In this document: one piece after another, positions 14,410-23,347 of the stretch
How the letters are laid out: every line of letters begins with the position of its first letter
How positions within the stretch are numbered: position 1 is the stretch's first letter
Assembly: GCF_000582685.1 (NCBI RefSeq)
Contig: NZ_KK073769.1
Location: 1,289,960-1,353,959 of the forward strand
DNA: 64,000 bases
Source of the DNA: [Scytonema hofmanni] UTEX 2349
GTDB taxonomy: Bacteria > Cyanobacteriota > Cyanobacteriia > Cyanobacteriales > Nostocaceae
Direction: 5' to 3'
The notes under the pieces: generated by a model
Seen by the model: the letters and a program-made list of their open reading frames with translations, nothing else
What the model was told of the DNA's origin: nothing
Databases searched by the model: none
Program-made: the position numbers and the translations under genes

Positions 14410-15876
14410 TTATACTCTGTTATGATTCGTTTTCCAAGCGGTTTTTTGTAATTTGTCTAAATGCAACGTATTTAACCAGCGTTGGCGATAAATTTCATAA
14501 AGCGCCATACCCGCCGCCACAGAAGCATTCAGACTAGGAGTATTGCCTTGTAAGGGAATCGACACCAAAACATCGCAAGAGCGTTGTGTCAACATACTCA
14601 AGCCTTCGCCTTCTGAGCCAACTACCAACACAATCGGAATTGGTTTTTTATTGTCATCTTTAGGATTGACGAATTCAACGGTATGCAGCGGTAGGCTTCC
14701 AGTGACAGCGGTACCGTAAATCCAAAAATTAGCTACTTTCAAGGCATCCAAAGCGCGGCTGAGGTTAATTACTCTTGCAACCGGAAAGGTTTCTAGGGCA
14801 CCGGCTGCGACTTTCATCACCGTGGAAGTGATTCCAGAGGCTCGGCGTTGGGGGATTACTAATCCTTGAGCGCCGATCGCTTCAGCTGTGCGAATAATTG
14901 CTCCTAAGTTGTGGGGATCGGTAATACCGTCAGCTACGACAATTACTGGGGCATCGGTAGTAGAAAAAGCTTTGGTAATTAACTCGTCTAATTCAATGTA
15001 GTCGTGGGGGGCAATTTGCGCCGCTATTCCCTGATGATTTGCGTTGTAAGTAATTTGGTCTAGTCGCTTTGGTTCAACTTCATCAATCACCGCTCCGTTG
15101 TCTTTCGCTTGCAAAATCAAATTATGAAAGCGGTGATCGTAGCGCAATTTAGAAGTAATCCAGATTCGATTTAGACCGCGCTGATTTTCTAATGCAGTCA
15201 ACACTGGATGGCGACCGTAGATTAGATCGCTATCTTCTGTTGGTTTAGATGAAGATGTATCAAAGAAACTGCGACCTGGGCGTGAGTCGTCTTTTGAGCC
15301 TTCGCTCCTGTTAGATGAAAATGCATCAGAGAACTTGCGACCTGGGCGTGAGTCGTCTTTTGAGCCTTCGCTCCTGTTAGATGAAGATGCATCAGAGAAC
15401 TTGCGACCTGGGCGTGAGTCGTCTTTTGTGCCTTCGTTCTTATGAGGTGAAAATGCATCAGAGAACTTGCGACCTGGGCGTGAGTCGTCTTTTGTGCCTT
15501 CGTTCCTGTTAAATGAAAATGCATCCGAGAACTTGCGACGTGGGCGTGAGTCGTCTTTTGCACCTTCGTTCCTGTTAGATGAAGATGCATCAGAGAACTT
15601 GCGGCGTGAGTCGTCTTTTGTGCCTTCGTTCTTATGAGGTGAAAATGCATCAGAGAACTTGCGACGTGGGCGTGAGTCGTCTTTTGCGCCTTCACCTATT
15701 GGTTTAGATGGGGATGCACCAGACAACTTGCGACGTGGGCGTGGTTCATCTTTTGAGCCTTCCCCATCTTGATGTCGGGGACGAATCGAACTAGAAATGA
15801 CACGTTTGCCTTTAATTTTTAAAGATGGTGCGCGATTTTGTTCGCGATTCGAGTTGAATTTTTTTGGATTTGACAT
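14410..15876 (-). CDS. rlmB: 23S rRNA 2'-O-methyltransferase RlmB-like (SpoU/TrmH) with repetitive N-terminus
   Basis: Encodes 488 residues from the ATG of MSNPKKF; an upstream in-frame ATG at 15906 adds ten atypical residues. The C-terminal half (about residue 225 on) is a standard RlmB. It has a substrate-binding domain (LIYGRHPVLTALENQ) and the SPOUT knot motifs DPHNLGAIIRTAEAIGAQG, VLVVGSEGEGLS and IPLQGNTPSLNASVAAGMAL. It should methylate G2251 (E. coli numbering) of 23S rRNA. The N-terminal part is a low-complexity basic/acidic region made of eight units of about 22 residues, pattern EGxKDDSRPxRKFSDAxSxx. mrnC lies immediately upstream, so two 23S rRNA maturation genes are adjacent. Confidence 0.9.
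   Translation of the reverse strand: MSNPKKFNSNREQNRAPSLKIKGKRVISSSIRPRHQDGEGSKDEPRPRRKLSGASPSKPIGEGAKDDSRPRRKFSDAFSPHKNEGTKDDSRRKFSDASSSNRNEGAKDDSRPRRKFSDAFSFNRNEGTKDDSRPGRKFSDAFSPHKNEGTKDDSRPGRKFSDASSSNRSEGSKDDSRPGRKFSDAFSSNRSEGSKDDSRPGRSFFDTSSSKPTEDSDLIYGRHPVLTALENQRGLNRIWITSKLRYDHRFHNLILQAKDNGAVIDEVEPKRLDQITYNANHQGIAAQIAPHDYIELDELITKAFSTTDAPVIVVADGITDPHNLGAIIRTAEAIGAQGLVIPQRRASGITSTVMKVAAGALETFPVARVINLSRALDALKVANFWIYGTAVTGSLPLHTVEFVNPKDDNKKPIPIVLVVGSEGEGLSMLTQRSCDVLVSIPLQGNTPSLNASVAAGMALYEIYRQRWLNTLHLDKLQKTAWKTNHNRV
15240..15770. repeat. 66-bp coding tandem repeats inside rlmB
   Basis: About eight units, mostly exactly 66 bp (22 codons), encode EG(S/T/A)KDDSRP(R/G)RKFSDA-type segments. 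One unit is 60 bp (20 codons). Neighbouring units are nearly identical at DNA level, so the array is young and liable to expand or contract in frame. Confidence 0.88.
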
Positions 15877-15969
15877 ATTACTTTGGTAGAGCGGATGGGT
15901 GAGCATCCCGATTTAATCAAGTTGGACTTACGCACTCTCAGTGATTATTTTTTTAGTGAGGTATATTTC

Positions 15970-16452
15970 TCACGATTTTTCTAGCTGGAGTTTTTGCAGT
16001 AGTTCGGTTAAGCGTTGAGAATCGGTAAGATACAAATAACCAATTAGAGTTTCTAGGCTAGTTGCTTGTTGATAAATTTCTCTTTCAAGGCGCTTGGGAC
16101 TTTTTGTCGCGGCATTACGACCGCGCCGAACAATTTCTAATTCTGTGTCCCTCAGATAAGGAGTGAGCGATCGCAATATTTTCGCTTGTGTTTCTGCTCG
16201 GACTTGTGCCACAACTAAACGATGGTAACTTTCCACTCGCTGCGGTGGCAGCAGATAAAACATCCTCATATGAAGTTCATAAACTGCATCCCCTAAATAT
16301 GCCAGGGCTGCCGGAGAAACTTTTCGCACATCTTTAAGGGAAATCTGTTGAGGTAATTGCTCTGTGGTTGCCTTAATTAATTGGCACGAAGATGAATTTT
16401 GCATGTTTGTTGCATTTGATTCATCTAATAGCTCTTCCTCCTTTGATTCCAC
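15970..16452 (-). CDS. mrnC: Mini-ribonuclease III
   Basis: Encodes 160 residues from a GTG with AAGGA 11 bases upstream. The RNase III catalytic fold without a dsRNA-binding domain is evident: LKDVRKVSPAALAYLGDAVYELHMR contains the signature acidic residues, and GRNAATKSPKRLEREIYQQATSLETLIGYLYL is the second conserved half. Mini-III processes 23S rRNA precursor ends in Gram-positive bacteria and cyanobacteria. Residues 1-35 are a variable extension. It is upstream of rlmB on the same strand with a 93-base gap, probably one transcription unit. Confidence 0.9.
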   Translation of the reverse strand: MESKEEELLDESNATNMQNSSSCQLIKATTEQLPQQISLKDVRKVSPAALAYLGDAVYELHMRMFYLLPPQRVESYHRLVVAQVRAETQAKILRSLTPYLRDTELEIVRRGRNAATKSPKRLEREIYQQATSLETLIGYLYLTDSQRLTELLQKLQLEKS

Positions 16453-16855
16453 AAGTTAACTATTCCTTTTGGCTACATTGATTTTTTCCACAGATTATAG
16501 ATAGTGCTGTTATACCTAGCATAATCAACACTAGCAAACTTATTCCTAATTTTATCTTTTTAGTTTTAAATTTACATTTAGTTAGACAATTTTCAGATTG
16601 GTCTATACTCTACCAATAGGTTTTATCAAGTTTTTGTATCTTTGATTGCGATCCCCAAGTTTCAGTTAATTATTCTTTATTTTATTCGATGATGTGCTAG
16701 GCATTTATACGTTTATCGGGGAGGGGGAAAGGGGAAAGGAAAAAAGGGCAAAGGCGGGAGGATATCAATCTTTTCCCTCTTCATGATTTGAGATGTGTGG
16801 ATTTAGCCGGAAGTGAGCGATCGCACTTTTATTTGTATCAGGAAAAATATCTTTT

Positions 16856-16958
16856 ATATCATGTCCGTTTAATTAACAGTGATAAAAACCTACCTACCGT
16901 CGTAAATAGGTTCCGGCGGAACGCCTTTACATTATAAGTAATTTTTCGGTCATGATGT
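16856..16958. mobile_element. MITE-like element, about 103 bp (family B)
   Basis: Imperfect terminal inverted repeats of about 20 bases (left 16856-16875 with core ATCATGTCCG; right 16939-16958 with core CGGTCATGAT; about 15 of 20 positions pair) enclose a palindrome GGTTCCGGCGGAACGCC. A related element lies at 39418-39525 and a half copy near 21500-21570. The rest of the gap 16453-17038 is AT-rich, with a purine-rich GGGGAAAGGGGAAAGG stretch near 16722-16742. Confidence 0.7.
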
Positions 16959-16978
16959 TATGTCCGAAAGTAATAAAA

Positions 16979-17015
16979 ATTAAGCTATCCGAGATGAAAA
17001 TCTGGATAGCTTAAT
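16979..17015 (-). terminator. Rho-independent terminator of the STAS gene
   Basis: A 12-base perfect stem (ATTAAGCTATCC / GGATAGCTTAAT) with a 13-base loop lies just beyond the stop of the minus-strand STAS gene. On the minus strand it is followed by TTTTTATTAC, giving a U-rich tail. Confidence 0.8.
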
Positions 17016-17038
17016 TATATTTGTCAAGCAATTCTCGA

Positions 17039-17452
17039 CTACTTAATGTTTTCTAGAGCCGCATCAACAGATGTTTGCAGGGATAGAAACTTCTCTAAGC
17101 GAACAAGCTTGACTGTTTGAGTAACGCGGGCGTTTGTGACGATTTGCAAAGTGCCTTCGGCGTTAGCCTGCTTGGCTAGCTGCACTAAAGCACCCAAGCC
17201 AGAGCTATCAATAAAGTCAATCTGTGAAAGATCCAGAATTATGTGCTTTGGACCTTCATCAATCTTGCTCCCTAGCACCTTGCGAAAAGTCGGTTCTGAA
17301 AAGGCATCCAACAGACCCGTGAGACGGAATAGCTGACAGTTCTCCCGGACTTCGCGAGTGCCTCTCAGGCTCACGGTTAGATTAAGTGATTCAGCTATAA
17401 CTCCCTCCTCATCGTTAAGGTAAACGTTCAAGTATATATAATTTTTGAGCAA
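17039..17452 (-). CDS. STAS-domain anti-sigma factor antagonist
   Basis: Encodes up to 137 residues. The STAS fold is clear: QLFRLTGLLDAFSEPTFRKV, HIILDLSQIDFIDSSGLGAL with the phosphorylatable Ser in DSSGLG, and a C-terminal FLSLQTSVDAAL helix. Such proteins bind a partner kinase/anti-sigma factor and switch its target on when unphosphorylated. No partner is next to it. The start is uncertain: the longest frame uses a TTG, and later TTG or GTG starts are possible because the first 25 residues are poorly conserved in type. Confidence 0.85.
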   Translation of the reverse strand: MLKNYIYLNVYLNDEEGVIAESLNLTVSLRGTREVRENCQLFRLTGLLDAFSEPTFRKVLGSKIDEGPKHIILDLSQIDFIDSSGLGALVQLAKQANAEGTLQIVTNARVTQTVKLVRLEKFLSLQTSVDAALENIK

Positions 17453-17557
17453 GTTGTCTACAACTGGCTTTATGGGTTAGTGGATACTGGATGGTGGTTG
17501 GTGCTCAACAGTACTTTTGGACAAGGTTCCAACTAACCATTTCCACTTTCTACATTT

Positions 17558-18721
17558 TTAGCTTATACCAGAAACAGTGCTACGTGCTGCTTGCATCGAT
17601 TGGACAAACTTTTCAAACAAATAATCAGCATCGTGAGGTCCGGGACTTGCCTCTGGGTGATATTGGACTGAAAACACAGGTAAAGACTTATGACGCAATC
17701 CAGCAATGGTGCGATCGTTTAAGTTCAGGTGGCTAATTTCTACGTGGGTCTTGGGTAAAGAATCTGGGTCAATGGCAAAACTGTGATTTTGGCTGGTAAT
17801 TTCTATCCTTTCTTGCAATCCTGCTGGTTGATTTAAACCCCGATGCCCAAATTTAAGTTTAAAGGTTTCTGCCCCCAATGCATGACCTAAAATTTGGTGT
17901 CCCATGCAAATGCCAAATATCGGTTTTTCGGCAGAAAGCAAAGCTTTGGCGGTTTCAATTCCTTCTGTGACTGCGGAAGGATCGCCAGGACCATTGGAAA
18001 GAAAGATACCATCTGGATTATATTTGAGAATTTCCTCGCTTGAGGTGTCTGCGGGAACAACGATAACTCGGCAACCGTAAGCAGCTAAACGGCGTAAAAT
18101 ATTGCGTTTGATGCCAAAATCAAGAGCAACAACGGTGAAGGACTCTTGAGAATTTGCTACACCAACTGGGTTAAATTCCCAAATTGCAGTGGTGGGATCT
18201 GACCATTCATAAACCGTTGGGGTGGTGACTTGGCGAACCAGATTTAATCCCTTCATGCTTGGAGCCGCTTGTACTTTTTCTAACAATTCTGCCTCATCGA
18301 GAATTGAGGTGGATATGCCGCCGTTCATGGCTCCAAACATGCGTATTTTGCGGGTGAGGGCACGGGTATCAATCCCGTAGATACCCGGTACTTGATGCTG
18401 TTTTAGGTAATCTGGTAACGATTGTGTCGATCGCCAATTACTCGGTTTATGACAAATATTGCGAGCGATCGCACCTTGTACTTGTGGTCGTTCCGATTCC
18501 TCATCAAGAGGATTCACCCCAGTGTTTCCTAATTCTGGATAAGTAAAAATAACTATCTGACCGCAGTAACTAGGATCGGTCAGCACTTCTTGATATCCGG
18601 TCATCCCAGTATTAAAGACCACTTCCCCGATCGCAGTGCCAGTAGCACCAAAAGACCAACCGCGATAAGTAGTTCCATCTGCCAGGACAAGTAAAGCAGG
18701 TATTGCGTCAGACTGGGGCAT
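17558..18721 (-). CDS. carA: Carbamoyl-phosphate synthase small chain
   Basis: Encodes 387 residues from the ATG of MPQSDAIPALLVLADG. A longer frame reads into the upstream GGGGCAT repeat array and is rejected. The N-terminal domain begins ADGTTYRGWSFGATGTAIGEVVFNTGMTGYQE. The class I glutamine amidotransferase domain has nucleophile Cys in FGICMGHQILGHAL and the His/Glu pair in YHPEASPGPHD. It supplies ammonia to CarB for carbamoyl phosphate used in arginine and pyrimidine synthesis. carB is not nearby, as is common in cyanobacteria. Confidence 0.96.
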   Translation of the reverse strand: MPQSDAIPALLVLADGTTYRGWSFGATGTAIGEVVFNTGMTGYQEVLTDPSYCGQIVIFTYPELGNTGVNPLDEESERPQVQGAIARNICHKPSNWRSTQSLPDYLKQHQVPGIYGIDTRALTRKIRMFGAMNGGISTSILDEAELLEKVQAAPSMKGLNLVRQVTTPTVYEWSDPTTAIWEFNPVGVANSQESFTVVALDFGIKRNILRRLAAYGCRVIVVPADTSSEEILKYNPDGIFLSNGPGDPSAVTEGIETAKALLSAEKPIFGICMGHQILGHALGAETFKLKFGHRGLNQPAGLQERIEITSQNHSFAIDPDSLPKTHVEISHLNLNDRTIAGLRHKSLPVFSVQYHPEASPGPHDADYLFEKFVQSMQAARSTVSGIS

Positions 18722-18734
18722 AGGTAAAAAATTA

Positions 18735-18890
18735 GGGAATTGGGCATTGGGCATGGGGCATGGGGCATGGGGTATGGGGCATGGGGCATCGGAGAAAGAG
18801 AAAAACTTTTATTCTTTATCCTTTACCCTTTCCCCTCTTCAATGCCCATTGCCCATTGCCCCATGCCCATTGCCCCAATCGAATGTCAAT
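18735..18890. repeat. Inverted STRR heptamer arrays upstream of carA
   Basis: Repeats of GGGGCAT/GGGCATT (18744-18790) face inverse CCCATTGCCCATTG repeats (18842-18876), with about 50 bases between. The two arrays could form a long hairpin. They fill the space between carA and the divergent lipoprotein gene, and the carA promoter must lie in or beyond them. Confidence 0.8.
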
Positions 18891-19029
18891 TATCCCATGA
18901 GTTGCTCAATTTTGAGTTGGAAGTAAAATTAATTAAAAATTAATAATTAAACAGATAAAATCTTAGAAGGAGAATTAAGGCGCAGAAGTAGATTTCAAGA
19001 GCTTTGGGCAGGTAAAATGTTAAGTAATT

Positions 19030-20103
19030 ATGCTTCATTATTATTTATCTCGTGGATTGCTAATTTTTCTATCAGGCACTTTGGCGGTGTTGAGTTTTGG
19101 CTGTCGTGAAGACAAACAAAATACCGCCATCGGTAGCAATGAGCAACCTGCTCAAATGAATAATCTGGCAGCAGAGCCTGACATAAAAGAAACGGCACCA
19201 GCAACTAGTCCAGAAACAGAATCTCAGACACCAGTCAAGATTTCGCCGACTTCTTTTGAGTTGGGGTTAGATAAAGCGATTGGTGGTTTTAGTATCAGCC
19301 AATCTGCCCAATCAAGCGCAGATTGGAACTTGGTTGCGAGTCAATATCAGGATGCGATCGCTCTGATGAAACAAGTTCAGCAAGAAAGTCCCGACTTTGC
19401 GATCGCTCAAAGAAAAATTACTGAATATCAACTCGAAGCCAAATATGCTCAGGAAAAAGCGACTGTTAACCCGCTTTTAACAACATCACCAGAACCGCAG
19501 AAAATAGTAGTTGCTGTTCCCAAAGCATCACCATTACCAAAGTTCATCCTCCAACCTCTGCCCCAACCTGTACGCGTACAAGTAAAAAAAATACCAGATG
19601 CCGTATCATCTCTACCACAAACACTCAACCAAGCCAAAGAAAAAGAACGCCAAGAAATATTTTCAGTACCCATCAAACGGCGAATGGGTGGCACACCAAT
19701 TATAGAAGTTACCTTCAATGGCAATCAACAATTTGAGATGATTGTCGATACAGGAGCAAGTGGTACAGTCATCACTCAGCAAATGGCTTCTTCTTTGGGA
19801 GTGGTGACTGTGGGGAAAGCGAAAGCAAACACCGCTAGTTCCAAAGCCGTAGAATTTTCTATTGGCTATGTTGATACGATTGAAGCAGGTGGAGTATCAG
19901 TTAATAAAGTAGCAGTAGCGATCGCTGGATCAGATTTAGAAACTGGACTTCTCGGACATGACTTTTTTGGCAATTACGACCTCACGATCAAACGCGATGT
20001 GGTCGAATTTCGCCCTCATGAGGATTTACAGCCTAATTCCTCAGAAACTCAACTAACTGCTCCAACTTCGCCCAAGCCGCACCGGATTGTAGAATATCCT
20101 TAG
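19030..20103 (+). CDS. Retropepsin-like aspartic protease domain protein, membrane-anchored or exported
   Basis: Encodes 357 residues. The N-terminus (hydrophobic stretch ending AVLSFGC) resembles a lipoprotein signal, though Ser at the -3 position is atypical. Residues about 30-215 are a Pro/Gln-rich linker with a helical segment (QYQDAIALMKQVQQESPDFAIAQRK). Residues about 225-340 form a single retropepsin domain: IPVTFNG-type strand, catalytic FEMIVDTGASGTVITQQM, and the second conserved turn TGLLGHDFFGNYDLTI. Single-domain enzymes of this type must dimerise. The last 71 bases overlap the 3' end of trpD on the opposite strand. Confidence 0.82.
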   Translation: MLHYYLSRGLLIFLSGTLAVLSFGCREDKQNTAIGSNEQPAQMNNLAAEPDIKETAPATSPETESQTPVKISPTSFELGLDKAIGGFSISQSAQSSADWNLVASQYQDAIALMKQVQQESPDFAIAQRKITEYQLEAKYAQEKATVNPLLTTSPEPQKIVVAVPKASPLPKFILQPLPQPVRVQVKKIPDAVSSLPQTLNQAKEKERQEIFSVPIKRRMGGTPIIEVTFNGNQQFEMIVDTGASGTVITQQMASSLGVVTVGKAKANTASSKAVEFSIGYVDTIEAGGVSVNKVAVAIAGSDLETGLLGHDFFGNYDLTIKRDVVEFRPHEDLQPNSSETQLTAPTSPKPHRIVEYP

Positions 20104-21142
20104 CCGCACTAACACCTTCGGCATGGTTCATCAACTCAACTGCACCCCCAACTTGTAGCGCTAAAGCCGCATTTAGTGCCACTACATCCTGTTGGGCAGC
20201 AGTTCCCTTACCTTGCAGTACTGCTTTGAGAATCTCTGCATTTTCTTGAACATCGCCACCCCGTAGCATTCCTATGGGAGCAGGTGTTAAATTAAATTCT
20301 TGGGGATTAATACTTGTCAACTGCACTTGACCCTCATACAACACCGCTAAATCGGTTAAATCCCCCAAACCTGCTTCATCAAGTCTTTCTCGTCCGTGCA
20401 GCACAATTGCTTTTTGTGTACCCAATTGCTGTAAGGCTTGAGCAATTGTTGCTAAAAGCTGCGGATCGAATATTCCGATAACTTGCCCAGTCGGACGCAA
20501 CGGATTTACTAAAGGTCCAAGTAAATTAAATACTGTCCGTACCTTCAAAGTCCGTCGCAATGAAGCAACAGCTTTGAGTGCTGGATGCCAACCAGGGGCA
20601 AACAAAAAAGTAATCCCCACTTCTTGTAGTGCTGCTTGTACTTTGTCACTAGAGACAGCCAAATTTACACCCAAAGCTTCCAAAACATCTGCACTACCCA
20701 CCCGACTTGATGCCGAACGATTGCCGTGCTTGGCGACTTTCACGCCATATGCAGCAGCCACAAAAGCCACCGCTGTGGAAATATTAAATGTCGATGCACC
20801 ATCACCGCCAGTGCCACAGGTGTCGATCAGGGGAGTGGGGGAGATGGGGGGAGATGAGGGGGATGAGGAAGAAATTCCTCCTTGTCCCCCTTGTCCTCCT
20901 TGTCTCCCTAAAGACTGCCCTTGCAACACTTCAGCCATTCCTGCCAATTCGTCCACAGAAACGCCTTTGAAGTGCAATGCTGTCAAAATTGCTCCTGATA
21001 TTTCTGGGGGAATAGCTTCGTTTAACCATCCTTGCATCAATTCAGCAGCTTGATTGCGAGATAAGGATTCACGGTCTAATAATTGTTGTAGCAGTGTCCA
21101 GAAGAAGGATAATTCCGGCGCCGAAATTGGGAAATTTGTCAT
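20033..21142 (-). CDS. trpD: Anthranilate phosphoribosyltransferase
   Basis: Encodes 369 residues. Conserved motifs are IDTCGTGGDGASTFNISTAVAFVAA (phosphoribosyl pyrophosphate site), KHGNRSASSRVGSADVLEALG and LGPLVNPLRPTGQVIG. It transfers phosphoribose to anthranilate in tryptophan synthesis. An insertion between residues about 78 and 103 (a GGQGG-rich then Ser/Pro-rich stretch) interrupts the usual short loop between the N-terminal helical domain and the GTGGDG motif. It is encoded by CCTTGTCC-type repeats like those between genes in this window. The gene's 3' end overlaps the opposing lipoprotein gene. Confidence 0.95.
   Translation of the reverse strand: MTNFPISAPELSFFWTLLQQLLDRESLSRNQAAELMQGWLNEAIPPEISGAILTALHFKGVSVDELAGMAEVLQGQSLGRQGGQGGQGGISSSSPSSPPISPTPLIDTCGTGGDGASTFNISTAVAFVAAAYGVKVAKHGNRSASSRVGSADVLEALGVNLAVSSDKVQAALQEVGITFLFAPGWHPALKAVASLRRTLKVRTVFNLLGPLVNPLRPTGQVIGIFDPQLLATIAQALQQLGTQKAIVLHGRERLDEAGLGDLTDLAVLYEGQVQLTSINPQEFNLTPAPIGMLRGGDVQENAEILKAVLQGKGTAAQQDVVALNAALALQVGGAVELMNHAEGVSAAKDILQSGAAWAKLEQLVEFLRN
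20826..20920. repeat. STRR-type repeat inside trpD
   Basis: GGGGGAGATG/GGGGATGAGG and CCTTGTCCCCCTTGTCC units lie within the trpD reading frame and keep it open. They match the intergenic arrays at 24117-24303 and 60797-60900. Confidence 0.75.
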
Positions 21143-21177
21143 AGATTGGATTCTTCGTAGTAAGCGTTTTAACGCTT

Positions 21178-21288
21178 AATATAGCGCTTCTCGTTTGAAT
21201 CAAATACAGATTTATCTGCGTCCATCTGCGTTCATCTGCGTTTCCTTAATTCTTTGATGTATTGCACCCAACTGAGAAGCGCTATATT
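21178..21288. mobile_element. MITE-like element, 111 bp (family C)
   Basis: Perfect 15-base terminal inverted repeats (AATATAGCGCTTCTC, 21178-21192; its complement 21274-21288) enclose short repeats of ATCTGCGT. A second copy with the same ends and the inner TTTGAATCA motif lies at 53854-53956. It contains no coding sequence. Confidence 0.75.
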
Positions 21289-21409
21289 GCACGCTTTGTG
21301 CCTACTACCAACTTCAAAATAACAAGAATTTGGGTTTACCTCGCAAATTCAAATGGTTGCGATCGCTCTTTTTTGTGAGCGTTGATTTTCATTTCTGGAA
21401 TTAAAATTA

Positions 21410-21570
21410 GTTTCACCTGACTTTTGTTTTTCCCGTATTGCTAACGTGAAATCTTCCTATAAATAGATATAAAATAATTTATTTAACTTTGCTTCAGCCC
21501 TCAAATGAGGACTAAAGTCCTCACTACAAAACTTTAATTATTTACCGGACATGATATTATATATGGCTTA
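21410..21570. repeat. Partial family-B element and palindrome
   Basis: The right end (AATTATTTACCGGACATGATATT) matches the right ends of the elements at 16856-16958 and 39418-39525. No convincing left end is seen. It carries the palindrome GAGGACTAAAGTCCTC. The rest of the gap between trpD and the membrane protein gene shows nothing recognisable. Confidence 0.55.
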
Positions 21571-21589
21571 TGTGCTGATTTTTAAAGGT

Positions 21590-22978
21590 TCAACGTTGCA
21601 ATTTGTACCACCCATATAAGTGAATAACCGCTAGCCAAACTGCGGAAAGTAAACCCGCAAGGCTGAGGGTAAGACCGCTAAATGATACTAATAACCCAAA
21701 AACGGGTAGCACTGCGCCGGCGATCGCACAAATGAAAGCTGCAAGGGATGCACGCCAATTTGCTCCTAACCCCCATGACAAAGCAAGTAAGATGAGGGAA
21801 ATCAGAGTCCAAGCAAATTCGGCGTTCATTAAACGAGCTAAATAAGTCAAAGTCAGCAGACAAGCAAAGAAAATTCCCCCGGCAAGCGCTACGTTTTTTA
21901 AACTCATTGGGATGGATAAATATAACAACAATATCCACCAGAGAAATAACGCCGGCGCTAGCAATAATAGACGGGGGATGATGCCAGTGTTACGAATCGG
22001 GTCGGTGCTGGTATATACTCCAAAGGGATTTTTGACGGAAACATTATCATCAAATATCCAAGTAAATTGGGTGCTTTTTCTGTCAACTTTAATGTCATTT
22101 GGTATAATACCGCTGGCAAAGTTAGCTCCAGCGAAGTTAGCGATCGCTATCAAGCGAAAGTTAGAAAGTAATTGCCCTTCGGCACTATAAACCCAACGTG
22201 GTCCCCCTTGGGCTTTGTAAGTAACGCGAAAGCTGGTTTCTTCCCTTGGTTGCAAGCGAAAGGCAAAGTTATAATCGCCAGGATTGGTTTGTTGTAATCT
22301 AGTACCAGCACGCTCTACTTTATAACTTTGTAGTAGGGAGTAGCCGTTAGGTGGCGGTACTTCAAAGATAAAATTATTAATATTTTCAAGTTGATTGACA
22401 ACTTTGTAGTCAGCGCTGTAATCTACGCGATAAGTTGCACTCCGACCTTGAACATCTGGAATTTGGTCAAGTTTTACTTGAATTTGCGAACCAGCTAGGG
22501 TCAGATAGCGGTTGACATCTCGCGTTTCATTTATTTTGACTATTTTGCCATTAACTTGAGTTGTCGTGGTATACGGCTCTTTTATGATGTAGCGTACTTG
22601 TGGGGCTGATTGTTCTAGTTTGTCTCCTGCGACCAAAAGAGCTACGTTCGCAACTTTTGCCTGTTCCCAGTAATGATAGCGATTGCTAAGAGTTGAACAG
22701 AGAAAAAATCCCACCACCAGTAAAATTAATACCAAGGCTAGATGCTGGAAGCCTCGCAAAAGTTCAGAATAACGTAGCGTCCATTCGCCCATAAATAGAG
22801 ATTGTTCTTTGGGCAAACGACGCAGAGAAAAGCTTAGTAGCGCGATCGCTATTCCCAAAGCTATGACCAGAAATACTAACAAAACTGAAGCTTTGAGTAT
22901 CTGACTTCCCAAGTGAACTAGTTCAACAGGATGTGTTAAATCAGGCACTCCGGGAATGCCTTGTGCAGAAACAAACAT
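21590..22978 (-). CDS. Large integral membrane protein of unknown function
   Basis: Encodes about 462 residues from the ATG of MFVSAQGIPG; an in-frame ATG eight codons upstream is possible. Topology: membrane helices at about 30-50 and 85-105, then a long soluble beta-rich domain (about 110-315) with Tyr/Asn-rich strands. This is followed by about six closely packed helices to the C-terminus. The arrangement of an N-terminal helix, a large extracytoplasmic beta domain and a helical bundle recalls CreD-like inner-membrane proteins, but no diagnostic motif is seen. Neighbouring genes give no functional hint. Confidence 0.7.
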   Translation of the reverse strand: MFVSAQGIPGVPDLTHPVELVHLGSQILKASVLLVFLVIALGIAIALLSFSLRRLPKEQSLFMGEWTLRYSELLRGFQHLALVLILLVVGFFLCSTLSNRYHYWEQAKVANVALLVAGDKLEQSAPQVRYIIKEPYTTTTQVNGKIVKINETRDVNRYLTLAGSQIQVKLDQIPDVQGRSATYRVDYSADYKVVNQLENINNFIFEVPPPNGYSLLQSYKVERAGTRLQQTNPGDYNFAFRLQPREETSFRVTYKAQGGPRWVYSAEGQLLSNFRLIAIANFAGANFASGIIPNDIKVDRKSTQFTWIFDDNVSVKNPFGVYTSTDPIRNTGIIPRLLLLAPALFLWWILLLYLSIPMSLKNVALAGGIFFACLLTLTYLARLMNAEFAWTLISLILLALSWGLGANWRASLAAFICAIAGAVLPVFGLLVSFSGLTLSLAGLLSAVWLAVIHLYGWYKLQR

Positions 22979-23002
22979 TAGCTTTTGCCAGAATGTACAC
23001 AA

Positions 23003-23347
23003 TCAGACAGATGAAATTTCTCAAAAGTTTCTACAATTTACAAACCTTTAAGCTAGCGATCGCTAAACTACCTATAGTTGTTTACCCAGAGTTTCCAGTT
23101 TTTCTTCTTGAATTACGGTTAGCCGATAGGAATGCCGTAGAATAAATTTATGACTATTTCATTCCTGAGAGAAAAAATCCATCTAGCTCTTTATGTCAAT
23201 TAGAAGATAAAGTATGAAAGATAAAGTGATACCTTCTGCAATATAGATTTTTGTCTCTTTTTCATTAAGAATCAATACGTTCGCTTGTAAAGCAACGTCT
23301 TTTTTTGTCCTTCTGCATTCATTAGCTATCACGCAAGAAGTAAAACT
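23003..23347. other. Non-coding gap
   Basis: One HIP1-like site (GCGATCGC near 23057) and an AT-rich stretch upstream of the DUF1830 gene. No repeat, RNA gene or credible open frame was recognised. Confidence 0.5.

Noticed and set aside
15222..15695. 157-residue minus-strand frame with KAQKTTHA repeats
   Set aside because: It is the alternate frame of the 66-bp repeats of rlmB; a long open shadow is expected because the unit length is a multiple of three.
18722..18754. N-terminal extension of CarA
   Set aside because: The additional 11 residues are encoded at the edge of the GGGGCAT repeat array; the ATG at 18721 gives the normal CarA start.
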